Source: Corella eumyota
Lineage: Eukaryota > Chordata > Ascidiacea > Phlebobranchia > Corellidae
Assembly (NCBI GenBank): GCA_963082875.1
Contig: OY720097.1
Location: 22,328,501 to 22,392,500, forward strand
Direction: 5' to 3'
DNA length: 64,000 nt
This document shows positions 48,611 through 60,052 of this stretch, one piece after another. The first letter of the stretch is position 1. Every line of letters starts with the position of its first letter. The notes below the pieces were generated by a model. That model worked only from the letters and a program-made list of their open reading frames with translations. It made no database searches and was not told where the DNA came from. Made by a program: the position numbers and the translations under genes.

Positions 48611-49639
48611 AAAGAATTTACACAAAGGTTGTTTATACAAAAAAATACAGGGTTTAAAAACATTTGTGATTTGTTAACAATAAAAATGCTTTTAAAATGT
48701 AATTCTAATAACAAATTGTAAAATTGAAATATTTTAGTTGCATTGTTTCAGTAATATCCTGATATTTTTGACATTTATTTACAATAAAAATAATTCAAAT
48801 TAACTAAATTATGCAAAGGCTACAAAAACCACAGTGTGTTTAAAATAACTAACCGATAAGAAGTATAACCATAAATAATTTTCTGAATATACATTTCACC
48901 AAAAACCGGACGCATGAAAACCCATATTATTTTCTATTAACTTTTACCCCAATCCTACTAAAAAAAAAACGCAATAAAATTTTTTAATAAATATTGAAGT
49001 AAATTAAACAAGTTTACAGTGGGTTTAGTTAAAAAAGGGGAGTAACTTTTATACCCGACAGGGGGTTACTGTACCATTGGGGTGAAACCTTTAAATAAAC
49101 CACTCAGTGGGTTTTGCATTAATGGGTCGGTCACAAGGTCGACTTCACAGCCTAAATATAAAAGAATCTTTTATAACCCCAGCCCAATCTTTAGTTGTAT
49201 AAGTTATTTAACTTATAATAACACAGAAAGTCAACTAACATCTAAATTTAAAAATTTTATGCAGTGCCCGTTGCAACAAACTTAAAAAAAGCAAAAAAGT
49301 GTCTACTAGAGTAAATTAGGGTATGGAAAAGTGCCTACCTGCTACCCCCTCTATTCATGCTAGGACAAAAGTGAGGATAACTTGTAGATTGTTGCATCCT
49401 TCTTATTTGTGCCTGGCTCAGTTGTATAGGTTAACGTTAATCTAAACAAAGATACAAAATTAAACCAAGATATATCTAAACATTATTTCATAAATCTGGC
49501 TTATGTTTAATTTAAACATTTGTAAATGCTATTGAAAATTTAGTTGAATGACATATTATTGTGGTTTTGACACCCCTGATGTAGTAATGAATATAATACA
49601 ATAAACAAATCTAATTTTTAAAAACACACAAAAACCAAC

Positions 49640-49853
49640 CTGTTTTCCTCTGTAATATTGACAGCCTGTGTCCCAATGGAATAAGCATGACCACCTTGCA
49701 ACAGACATGCAGCTGCATTGTCAGGACATTGAGATAAATAAGTATAAAGTTCCGAGGGGAATTTATTGTGGATATTTCGACAAACATTTATGTAAATGTT
49801 GTCATGTGATGTCTCTGATGGGGTCGAAGGGTCACCGATGTAGTAATACCCCC
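49640..49853 (-). CDS. CI-MPR-like exon c (start of a repeat), copy S3
   Basis: 214 bp between a TTTAG acceptor and a CAG|GT donor. It reads GYYYIGDPSTPSETSHDN, then IYINVCRNIHNKFPSELY, TYLSQCPDNAAACLLQGG and HAYSIGTQAVNITEEN. The Y-x-N-V-C, Q-C-P and A-A-A-C-L spacing followed by Y-S-I-G is the pattern of the first half of a CI-MPR/IGF2R repeat, a luminal lectin-type domain of sorting receptors. There is no stop and all three Cys are present, unlike S1. The exon starts with two bases of a split codon and ends with two, so at least one further exon is required. None was recognised downstream, and the gene may be a fragment. Confidence 0.55.
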
Positions 49854-49985
49854 CTAAATTTAAAGATAATTTAATTGAATAATAATATTTAATATAGGAT
49901 TATATACGCTAATTATTTTATGACCTTATTTTTTTCAAGTTTAAAAGTCAATTGAATATATAACTTTAAAACCAAAATTTTAAAC

Positions 49986-50048
49986 CTGATTGCCAGAGTT
50001 TCCAAATTTCTTCCCGACAAGTTTGTGAACGTTACATTTAACTTGTTC
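49986..50048 (-). CDS. CI-MPR-like exon b, copy S3
   Basis: 63 bp translating to EQVKCNVHKLVGKKFGNSGNQ, using acceptor ATACTCAG and donor CAG|GTTTAA. With this acceptor it joins exon a in frame. It corresponds to the linker between CI-MPR repeats (C-x-V...G-x-x-F). It ends in phase 0 while exon c begins with two bases of a codon, so a plain GT-AG join would shift frame. A GC donor four codon positions earlier (TCTG|GCAATC) would restore frame but is a weak site. Sequence is the same in all three spacers. Confidence 0.45.
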
Positions 50049-50165
50049 CTGAGTATCTGTGATCATAGAAAATATGTAAATTAAAAAGTATATATAATAC
50101 CAAAATGATATTGAAAAAAAACTAATTAAACATATATTTACAAATAAAAAAAACTTAAAAGTTAC

Positions 50166-50323
50166 CAAAGTTGTTCCACAGTCAAAAGTGATGTTGCTCC
50201 GATAAAAACTCGACTGAGAACATTTCTTCGTCGTGTTAAACTCGAGATAAAAACCAACAGAATCAACCGAGTCATAATTTATACTTGGTGAGATTGTGGA
50301 CTCTCCATTGGATAAATGAGTGG
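50166..50323 (-). CDS. CI-MPR-like exon a (end of a repeat), copy S3
   Basis: 158 bp from acceptor TTTACAG to donor TTTG|GTAACT. It reads THLSNGESTISPSINYDS, VDSVGFYLEFNTTKKC and SQSSFYRSNITFDCGTTL. The F-x-L-x-F-N...C...S-x-I-x-F-x-C pattern is that of the second half of a CI-MPR repeat. It is intact here, whereas S2 has two one-base losses in the same exon. Two potential N-glycosylation sites (NTT, NIT) suit a luminal domain. The exon that precedes it was not identified; a fragment ending in KFTWQHDIAVKAK (seen near 39520-39560 in S2 and weakly here near 50800) is a poor candidate. Confidence 0.55.
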
Positions 50324-50446
50324 CTGTAAAATAATTGATTGTATTTAGTTTCTTTTTATTGTAAGTTTTTTACATAACAGTAGAGGTAACAATTTAAAAG
50401 GTTTAATTAATAATATATTAGAGCTATAAAAAAACTAACACAACTA

Positions 50447-50518
50447 CAAGCAGTGAGGATCAAACCAAACACCCTATGTGGTGATGACCAAGGCTGTTAG
50501 ATTATCGGCTATCAAAGG
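50447..50518 (-). repeat. Possible tRNA-derived SINE remnant (S3)
   Basis: Counterpart of 25821-25892, with the B-box-like core changed to GTTTGATCCTC. Confidence 0.25.
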
Positions 50519-52240
50519 ATTCGACTTGCTAAAAAAGAGGGTTTTTACAGCAAAAAGTCAGCGTATAGTGTCAATGTTAATACATAAAATACTTAAAAAA
50601 TACATAAAAAAGTTTTGATCAATTATTACAACATCTTTTAGTTTTTAGAATATTAGTTTTTAGGACTTATGCCCTGAAAACTAAGTTAAGAGTGGGATAA
50701 ATAAGGACATTGGTTTTTGCTTTCAAAATTTTAACTAGCTGCAGACCCTCATGATTATTCGCAGGTTGAATCTTTTGCCCCTTCCTGACCTTTGCTTTGA
50801 CAGCTATGTCATGCTGCCAGGTAAAATTACATGATTTTACACAATTAAATACATAATCCAACTTGCCAGCAGCAAGATTTAAACTTAAAACATCAAGATG
50901 TTGCCTGCATGACAAAAATTTATGCAAAAAATAAATAAATATAAATAAACTTACCACAAAACTTCAATATTTCCTGCAGTAAAACTAATTTTAAATTTAT
51001 GCTGGCCATGAAAGTATGGGGGTTTTTACCTTCAGGTGGTTACCCAAATTTCAGTGACATCATCATGCATTTTTTATCCTCATTTACCTAAATTAACTTT
51101 AAATTGTAACCTAAATTTTGTATAACTAACAAATAACTAAACAGCATTAAATTAAAAATTAAATCTACGTTGATAACCTTAAAAAATTAGAACAACCAAT
51201 ATTATGTTTGTAAAACCTAATGATGTATATGAACATACCATTACAACATTAACAAATGTTCACCTAAAGGGGTTGTAAGATGTGTATATTGTTGTGGTTG
51301 TCACTTTAGAATATAGGTGACTATGCACAGCTTATTCACGATCTTGTGTGTACACAGTTTATTTAGAAGTGCTCATTAACAAGACCACTAGCTGGTAGAA
51401 GTAAAAAAAAAACAATATAGTTCTGTTTGTACAAAAGTGAAATATTTTTTAGGATCACATAAGTATTCAGGTTCGACAAACTACCTTTGACGTATCACAA
51501 AGAAATAACATATTTGAAATTTACCCTAAACCAAGCTATAAAAACACTTATAAATAATTGTTAGACTAAAAATCTGATTATTGACAATAGTAATTTTTAA
51601 AATCTAACTACATACTTTTTTAAGCTTAAATATTTAAATAATAATACTTACAAACCTAAAGTCAATTTTGATTTCTTTTTAAAAATTTGCAGTTTTTAAA
51701 GGTCAGGTTTTAATTCTTCATAAACTTTACAATATGCTTTATGATGTCACTGTAGCAGTTCCAAATATCAAAACAATTTAAATATTATTATATAAATCCT
51801 AATAATCCTGAAATATAAAATCAACATTAAATCAAATTTGTACAATTCATTAAGTTTAAGATTAGCATACAAATATACCCGAAAATATATAACTGTGAGA
51901 TTTAAACTGTTTTATAAGCTTTAAAAAAATTACATAAAAATAGCTAAAAAATGGTTATTTTCATTAGGTGGAATTTTTAAGATTTAAAGTTTAAGATTAA
52001 CATACATACATTAAAATATAAACTTAAACATAAAAACTGTTTATAGACATTTAAAAATATTCATACAAATGATACTCACAACATAGTTAAACAACAATAA
52101 ACTAAAACTATTATTGTTCCACAAATACAATGTTTTTAAGCACAAATTTGCATAACATAACTTTTAATATTTAAAATCCGAAATTAGAAGAAGGAGAAAA
52201 CAAGTATGATATAGAAGCAAACAATTTTTAATTTAGCTTC

Positions 52241-54451
52241 TTATTTCTTTACAACAAACTTTAAAATAAATGGCATAGCATCACATTTTTCAATCCGATA
52301 TTGGCAATTCATGATCATATCTTGATCCTCATCAATTATTTGGTAGATTTCAAGTGAAGTTTGAATATCGGATAATGCTTCTTTATATTGACCGAGCTTA
52401 TATTCGCAATTTCCAATCCAATAATGACAATTAGCAACATCACTGCTCTTAGTTGGATTGTCATCAATTTGTTGGTGGATTTTAAGAGAAGTTTGGAAAT
52501 CGGACATTGCTTCTTTATATTGACCGAGCTTATATTTGCTCATTCCAATCCAATAATGATCGTAAGCAACATCCCCGCTCTTAGTTGAATTGTCATCAAT
52601 TTGTTGGTAGATTTTAAGAGAAGTTTGAAAATCGGATAATGCTTCTTTATATTGACTGAGCTCATATTTGCACAAACCAATCCAATAATGACGATTAGCA
52701 ACATCATAGCTCTTAGTTGGATTGTCATCAATTAGTTGGTTGATTTCAAGTGAAGTTTGGAAATCAGATATTGCTTCTTTATATTGACCGAGCTCATATT
52801 TGCACGAACCAATCCAAAAATGACAACAAGCGATTTCATACTCCAAGTTATTAGTAAACTCAGTTTTGCATATTTCCTGGTTCCACCATTTTATAGCAAA
52901 AGTATAAAAACCTAATTTATAACATATCGCTGGAAACAAAAATATTTCAGGTTTTGCTATTTCATCAAGGTCGAATAAATTTTCTTGAAATTGTCGAATT
53001 GTTAAAAAATATTCAACAAGGCTTTTTATCCCAACTGTTTTATTTATAAATTTACTTTTTATTTCTGATTGTTGAACTGTATCGTCTTGTGATTTCTTAT
53101 CCATGTAAACTCTTAATCTTGTCTCACATGCAACGGCGATGGCAAATTTAAGATCGCAACCAATTTCTTCAGTTAATTTATTTTCTTGAAAAAGACTTTC
53201 TAGAATGTCAAAACAACAGGGAGGTTTAATGCCATGAATTTTACCGATTGCTGAAACAAATAAAGTTGAACTTCTGTAAATCATTCTTTTTATGTTTAGT
53301 TTATTGCAATCCTGCAAATTACCTAATTGAGTAAAAACCTCAAAATCTTTTTTATTTTTATTTATTTGGTCTTTTACTGAAATTTGATAATGCTTTACAT
53401 TTAATAAAGACATTTCCTTATCAACAAATTTCCGAAATTGTTGGTATATTTGTTGATTTCCCGCAACAAAACATGACGTCATCAACATATCAGCCAAGTG
53501 GTAACCATTCTTTATATTTTTATCTGACCCAATAAAACTTGCCATTTTGCTTACAGTTTGAATTAACTCAAGTGTAAATTGTTTGTTTGTAGTTTTTATT
53601 TGCCTTCCAAGTGGAGATTTACAAGCATGTGGCATCATTCCATCAAAAGAAATGCCAAGGGGTGTGAGAGCATCGTAAAAGTTAAATTTAGTTGAATCTC
53701 CGCTATTTAAACTTGGAATATTAACAGCAGGAAGAATAGTTTCTCCAAGATTAATCAAAATAATTTGAAAGATCACAGCAAACCATCTGAAGTATTCTTT
53801 TATTTTTTCTTGACCTTTTTCAGACAATTCTGTGATATTGTCATCCAAAACTATAACATTTTCAAAATCAGAGTAAGGTGTTATTTCCCTTCGTGAAAGT
53901 GATCCAAGTCCCACTAAAGCATATTCACATGGGGGATTTCCCATTATTTCTTCACAAAACCTTGCAAGGCTTTCCATAATCTTTGTATAATCTTCACTTA
54001 TTATATTCTGCAGGTTTCTTATGGCTTCAACTTTTCCACTTTTAAGTTTTGTGAATTCCTTGTTAGATATGTCTTCCAGAATCTGAGGAATGGTTTCAAG
54101 TATATCAATAACCATGTTTCTCATTTCTGCAACATCTATGCCAATAACTACAGAGCAAAACATCAAATCTGCTTCTTGGTTTGCTGCATTTGCAACTTTA
54201 AGTAATTCAGAGCAAAATTGACGAAGATCTTGTTTAATTTCTTCCATATTTTCAGGTTTTCTAATAATAGCTGCATTTAGTAAAGCTGCGCTTTGAATCA
54301 ACTTAATTTTGTCAGCCTGTTGAAAACCTTCAGTTTTGTAAATTAAACCAAGTTTATGGAAAAGTTTTGCAGATTGTTTTGGAAATTTTTCCTTTCCATT
54401 TTTGTCACAAATTTGTTTAAGTTGTTCAACAATCTCATCCTCTCTTTCCAT
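52241..54451 (-). CDS. Gene 5: nucleotidyltransferase-TPR repeat protein (736 aa)
   Basis: Shortest member, in a single exon, starting MEREDEIVEQ like gene 4. Nucleotidyltransferase core G183-S184 and D195/E197 with TELSEKGQEKIKEY following. Residues 97-105 (MFCSVVIGI) and the FLFPAICY stretch match gene 2, while KPEI at the same place matches gene 3 and IKPPCCF is nearer gene 1 (IKQPCCF), so the gene is a mosaic. Four 44-residue TPR-like repeats start at H544. With only four repeats the solenoid is less than half the length of that in gene 3. The C-terminal cap CDAMPFILKFVVKK is unchanged. No stop or frameshift is seen. If expressed it would keep the catalytic half with a reduced binding surface. 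Confidence 0.85.
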   Translation of the reverse strand: MEREDEIVEQLKQICDKNGKEKFPKQSAKLFHKLGLIYKTEGFQQADKIKLIQSAALLNAAIIRKPENMEEIKQDLRQFCSELLKVANAANQEADLMFCSVVIGIDVAEMRNMVIDILETIPQILEDISNKEFTKLKSGKVEAIRNLQNIISEDYTKIMESLARFCEEIMGNPPCEYALVGLGSLSRREITPYSDFENVIVLDDNITELSEKGQEKIKEYFRWFAVIFQIILINLGETILPAVNIPSLNSGDSTKFNFYDALTPLGISFDGMMPHACKSPLGRQIKTTNKQFTLELIQTVSKMASFIGSDKNIKNGYHLADMLMTSCFVAGNQQIYQQFRKFVDKEMSLLNVKHYQISVKDQINKNKKDFEVFTQLGNLQDCNKLNIKRMIYRSSTLFVSAIGKIHGIKPPCCFDILESLFQENKLTEEIGCDLKFAIAVACETRLRVYMDKKSQDDTVQQSEIKSKFINKTVGIKSLVEYFLTIRQFQENLFDLDEIAKPEIFLFPAICYKLGFYTFAIKWWNQEICKTEFTNNLEYEIACCHFWIGSCKYELGQYKEAISDFQTSLEINQLIDDNPTKSYDVANRHYWIGLCKYELSQYKEALSDFQTSLKIYQQIDDNSTKSGDVAYDHYWIGMSKYKLGQYKEAMSDFQTSLKIHQQIDDNPTKSSDVANCHYWIGNCEYKLGQYKEALSDIQTSLEIYQIIDEDQDMIMNCQYRIEKCDAMPFILKFVVKK

Positions 54452-54759
54452 TGTTTTAAGATAAATGTATTAGCTTTTAAGTAAAATATTGAAAGTTCAA
54501 AATCTGATTTGTTAAACCAAAAAAAAATGTTTATTTGCCAAAACAGCAAGAACTTTTCTGTGTAGATATAACAAACTTATTTTATAATTTTTATTGGTAT
54601 AACCAAGCAATTAAAAATAAAATATTTTTGTAATCCTATCTGAGATAAGATTACAAAACCTTTCCTAATAACAGTAAAATTGAATATGATGCCGATAGTA
54701 TAACATAAGTTTTATTTAAACTAACTCATTACTGGCAGCAAAAAACTAGAATTCTTTGC
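54452..54759 (-). promoter_or_regulatory. 5' flank and putative core promoter of gene 5
   Basis: TATA-like TTATAAAATAAG on the minus strand at 54576-54587, acceptor-like CTACACAG downstream of it, and the GATA-type palindrome at 54630-54654. Same order and spacing as genes 3 and 4. Confidence 0.4.
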
Positions 54760-55649
54760 TATTAACTGGCTTAAATTATCGTACGTTAAATAAAACTCAA
54801 TGAAATGTTTCAGGAAGAGAAGGCTTTTGTTTGTTGCTCAGTGTGGCTAGGTTACTAGTGTCTGATGTAACTTAATATCCCTACTCTATAAACTATATAC
54901 CAGTTAAAAACAAGAGAAATGAACAGAATTTACTGTCACAGTTAATTTCATTATATTTTCATCAACTTTTAACCCTTTTAACTTAACAGTTAAACAAAAA
55001 CAACATAATTTTACAACTGGCGATTTAATTAAATAAATACTAGGATTTACTTGTTAAAAAAACACTTTTTAAAAACATATTTAACAAAAAGTGAGCTATA
55101 TAATTTTACTATGAATTTACCACGACAGTTAATTTTAGGGTATGTTAAACTTTTTAATTAAACCACTTTTTAAAAACATACAAAATTAAATTGAGCTTAA
55201 AAATATAACAAAACCACCATTGTCAGTTTTTTTAAGAAAGAAATACTAAAATGAAAGTGATAATAAATATTAACAACTTAACCAAAATACAACATCACTG
55301 TCTTATAAATAAAAATACCAAATCTATTTTACCTGCCACTCACAGAAAATAAATTAACTGGTTATACTCAAGAATTTCCCATTTCTTAACTTAAACGTTA
55401 AACAAAACGACATAATTTTACAACTAACAATGTAAATAAATAAATACTTGAATTGACTTGTTAAAAAACATTTTTTAAAAACATATTTAACAAAAAGTGA
55501 GCTACATAATGTAAAACAGGAACTCTGTAAGTTTTTTTAATAAAAAACACAAAAATAGAGTGTTATAAATATTAACAACTTGACCAAAACACAAAATACA
55601 ATATCACCGTTTTACAAATAAAAATATCAACTTTATATTAACCGTTATT

Positions 55650-56626
55650 TAGGGATGTGCCTAAAAGCTTGGCTTGTACGAGCATCTTAATTTTAAAAAA
55701 GCTCGGCCGAGCAATACGAGTTTTTGAATAGCGAAAATAAATACCTAAGTGACCTTTCGATACGTAACGCAAAACGTCCGGGAAAAATGCATAAATTTTT
55801 CTTGTGGACACGATTTTTTTTAATTATTTGAATTAAAATTATTACCCCTGCAAGCTTGCTATAGATAAATAATTTAAAATTATATTGCTTTATTTAAAGA
55901 AGCGATTTAAAATCGTTAGAACGTACGGTGAAACTTCAAACCTTACCGGTTTTAAGAAAATTGAAATAGACTGAACTTGGGTTAGTGGTGTACTTTGTAT
56001 TGAAATACGAAAATTTACTTAAGCTCACGTAAATTCACATGAAGAAATGTATTTCGACATGCTCAGGAGTTAACTGGTTACGAAGCGGGCTAGCAATAGC
56101 TTCCGCTGTACTAAAAAGTCTTTCAATTTGGGTTTAGTGACCATGCCATAACATACTTAAAATCTTTATGTAAACATTATTACTTTTGGCATGTTTTAAA
56201 TCATTAAATTGATTTTGTCATTTTTTCCCGTCGCATTGTTGTAATATTAATTGTATATCTTATTTATTATTTACTTTTATCAATGTGCGAAAAACCTAAA
56301 TAAAAAAAAATAAAAACACTTGTTGGTGGCGTGAAAACAATTGAATAGCAACGTCATATCTCGACTGATATAATAAAACCATGGAGATACTAATATGTAT
56401 ATAACGACGAATTTTCGCAGTGTGAATTATAAAACTATTACATTTAAAAAGTTATAACACTGCACGGTGTTTGACTTGCATTATAATTTACCGAAAAAGA
56501 AAAAAATTAATTTAGTTGATAATGCTCGGATAATTTAACGTAAAAGCTCGGCAAAAACCGAGCCTTTAAAAATGCCTCGGCCAGTACACGAGTACGACCC
56601 CAAGCACTCGGCTCGACACATCCCTG
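55650..56626 (-). mobile_element. hAT transposon copy 9, long form
   Basis: Counterpart of copy 7, with the last base of the right end changed (CATCCCTG). The hATC remnant is present. Confidence 0.85.
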
Positions 56627-56802
56627 CTGTTATCCAAAGAAAATCGATTAACTGGTTAACTACACACAAGTAACAAATATAGCCTTGCTATTACCTGACA
56701 TAAAATATTCTCTGTTGTATAAAATTCGATGGAATTTTCTAAAAATAAAAAGCTTTGTTTGTTGCTCGGCGTTACTAGGTTACTTGTGCCTGATGTTACT
56801 TG

Positions 56803-56896
56803 ATATCCCTACTGTAAGCTATATATCGGTTAAAAACAAGAAAACTAAAGATCTCTACTGTAAACTATATACCAGTTAAAAACAAGGGAACTAAAA
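56803..56896. repeat. 46-bp minisatellite, 2 units
   Basis: Two units, the first with the TATATCGG variant. Confidence 0.9.
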
Positions 56897-57514
56897 AGAA
56901 TTTACCACGACAGTTAATTTTAGGGTATGTTAATTAACCTTTAACTCTGTTTTAAAAACCCTGATAAAACGACCTAATTTTACCAATGCCATTTATTCAA
57001 ATAATTTGATCAACTTTTCAATTAAACCACTTTTTAAAAACATATACAAAATAAAATAAGCTTAAAAATATAACAAAACAACCATTGTCAGTTTTTTTAA
57101 GAAAGAAATACTAAAATAAAATTGATAATAAATATTAACAACTTAACCAAAACGCAACATCACTGTCTTATAAATAAAAATACCAAATTTATTTTACCTG
57201 CCACTCACAGAACATCAATTAACTGGTTAAATTTAAGAATTTCCCATTTCTTAACTTAAACGTTGAACAAAACCACATAATTTTACAACTGGCGATTTAA
57301 TTAAATAAATACTAGGATTGACTTGTTAAAAAACATTTTTTAAAAACATATTTAACAAAAATTGAGCTACATAATGTAAAACAGGAACTCTGTAAGTTTT
57401 TTTAATAAAAAACACAAAAATAGAGTGTTATACATGTTAACAACTTAACCAAAACACAAAATACAATATCACCGTTTTACAAATAAAAATATCAACTTTA
57501 TATTAACCGTTATT

Positions 57515-58884
57515 TAGGGATGTGCCAAAAAGCTTGGCTTGTACGAGCATCTTAATTTTAAAAAGCTCGGACGAGCAATACGAACTTTTGAATAGCGAAA
57601 ATAAATACGTAAGTGACCTTTCGGTACGTAACGCAAAACGGCCGGGAAAAATGCATAGATTTTTGTTGTGGACACGATTTTTTTAAATTATTTAAATTAA
57701 AATTATTACCCCTGCAAGCTTGTTATAGATAAATAATTTAAGATTATATTGCTTTATTTAAAGAAGCGATTTAAAATCGTTAGAACGTACGGTGAAACGT
57801 CAAACTTTATCTGTTTTAAGAAAATTAAAATAGCCTGAAATTGGGTTAGTGATGTGCTTTGTATTAAAATGCGAAAATTTACTTAAGCTCACGTAAATTC
57901 ACATGAAGAAATGTAAGTATTCGATATGATCAGGAGTTAACTGGTTACGTAGCGGGCTAGCAATAGCTTCCGCTGTACTAAAAAGTCTTTCAATAAAAAC
58001 ACTTGTTGGCGGCGTAACAACAATTGAATAGCAACGTCATATCTCGCGTGATATAAATAAACCCATATAGATACTGATATGTATAATATAAATCATATAC
58101 TGATATGTATATATGTATTAGGGATGGACTGAAATCCAAATTACTCGTATTCGACGAGCCCGAGTATTTTGTTGCGATACTCGGCCGAGTCCGAGTACTC
58201 GGTTATGACGTCATTTAAACGTATAACTGTTCACGAAAATTTTTCCCGCATAATTTTAAACACCAAAATTTGCCAAAAAACACGTATTTATAGATAATAA
58301 AGTGTTTAACGTTGGCAAAACTACTTACCGCTGATAGCAATTTCATTTTAAGTCTAAACAAAAATGCAAGTCCCAAATTTATTATGCGTAAAATTATACT
58401 ATGTAAAAAGTGTATTTGTTGCGCAATCGTTGCTTAAATAACGTGATATATTTGAGAGTAGATTATAATTTATTAGAAAAAGGCAAACCTCATGTTTTTT
58501 TGAGTTAAGTAAATCGTATACGATCTTAAATGACAAATTATTACTCGGTGTCCGAGTATTAAAAAATGCTCGATGTGCACGAGTATTAAAATATTCTTAA
58601 TACTCGGGTTGAGTACTCGGACTCGGATTCGATTGGCCCATCCCTAAGTATATTTATCGGTGAAACGACAAAATTTCGCAGTGTGAATTATAAAACTATT
58701 GCATTTAAAAAGTTATAACACTGCACGGCGTTTGACTTGCATTATAATTTACCGAAAAAAAAAATTAATTTAGTTGATAATGCTCGGATAATTTAACATG
58801 AAAGCTCGGCAAAACCCGAGCCTTAAAAAATGCCTCGGCTAGTACACGAGTACGACCCCGAGCACTCGGCTCGACACATCCCTA
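57515..58884 (-). mobile_element. hAT transposon copy 10, short form, interrupted
   Basis: Short form with the nested element at 58119-58646. By eye almost identical to copy 6, closer than to copy 8. Confidence 0.85.
58119..58646. mobile_element. Nested hAT-like MITE, copy 3
   Basis: 528 bp, near identical to the copy at 36321-36848, at the same insertion point. Confidence 0.8.
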
Positions 58885-59060
58885 CTGTTATCCAAAGAAA
58901 ATCGATTAACTGGTTAACTTAACACAAGTAACAAATATAGCCTTGCTATTACCTGACATAAAATATTCTCTGTTGAATAAAATTCGATGGAATTTTCTAA
59001 AAATAAAAAGCTTTGTTTGTTGCTCGGCGTTACTAGGTTACTCGTGTCTGATGTAACTTG

Positions 59061-59430
59061 ATATCCCTACTGTAAACTATATACCAGTTAAAAACAAGAG
59101 AACTACAGATCTCTACTGTAAACTATATATCAGTTAAAAACAAGAGAACTACAGATCTCTACTGTAAACTATATACCAGTTAAAAACAAGAGAACTAAAG
59201 ATCTCTACTGTAAACTATATACCAGTTAAAAACAAGAGAACTAAAGATCTCTACTGTAAACTATATACCAGTTAAAAACAAGAGAACTAAAGATCTCTAC
59301 TGTAAACTATATACCAGTTAAAAACAAGAGAACTTAAGGATCTCTACTGTAAACTATATACCAGTTAAAAACAAGAGAACTAAAGAACCCCTATGTAAAC
59401 TTTATATCAGTTAAAAACAAGGAACCTAAA
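59061..59430. repeat. 46-bp minisatellite, 8 units
   Basis: The largest minisatellite in the window. Early units have ACTACAG in place of ACTAAAG, and the last is the degenerate ACCCCTATGTAAACTTTATA type seen at the end of 34821-35097. Confidence 0.95.
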
Positions 59431-60052
59431 AAGAATTTACCACGACAGTTATTTTTAGGGTATGTTAATTAACCTTTAACTCTGTTTTAAAAACCCTGAT
59501 AAAACAACCTAATTTTACCAATGCCATTTATTCAAATAATTTGATCAACTTTTTAATTAAACCACTTTTTAAAAACATATACAAAATAAAATAAGCTTAA
59601 AAATATAACAAAACGACCATTGTCAGTTTTTTTAAGAAAGAAATACTAAAATAAAAGTGATAATAAATATTAACAACTTAACAAAAAATACAATATCACT
59701 GTCTTATAAATAAAAATAGCAAATTTATTTTACCTGTCACTCACAGAAAATCAATTAACTGGTTAAATTTAAGAATTTCCCATTTCTTAACTTAAACGTT
59801 AAACAAAACCACATAATTTTACAACTAACAATTTAATTAAATAAATACTTGAATTGACTTGTTAAAAAAACACTTTTTAAAAACATATTTAACAAAAAGT
59901 GAGCTACATAATGTAAAACAGGAACTCTGTCAGTTTTTTCTAATAGGAAATACAAAAATAGAGTGTTATACATGTTAACAACTTAACCAAAACACAAAAT
60001 ACAATATCACCGTTTTACAAATAAAAATATCACTTTTATATTAACCGTTATT

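Larger units (their letters stand above)
44145..48620. repeat. Macro-repeat array III (2 hAT-bearing units)
   Basis: Shortest array. TTTACCACGACAGTTAA recurs at about 44500 and 46279. hAT order is long, then short with the nested insertion. The first unit has lost about 75 bp after TTTTAGGGTATGTTAA compared with arrays I and II; array IV shares this deletion. Confidence 0.85.
48621..52240. other. Spacer S3 (duplicated block between array III and gene 5)
   Basis: Counterpart of S1 and S2. It holds the best-kept CI-MPR-like exons (49640-50323), a possible tRNA-derived remnant (50447-50518), and no other recognisable gene. A short extra run (ACATAAAATACTTAAAAAAT, about 50582) is private to this copy. 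The end matches the gene 4 3' flank closely. Confidence 0.8.
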
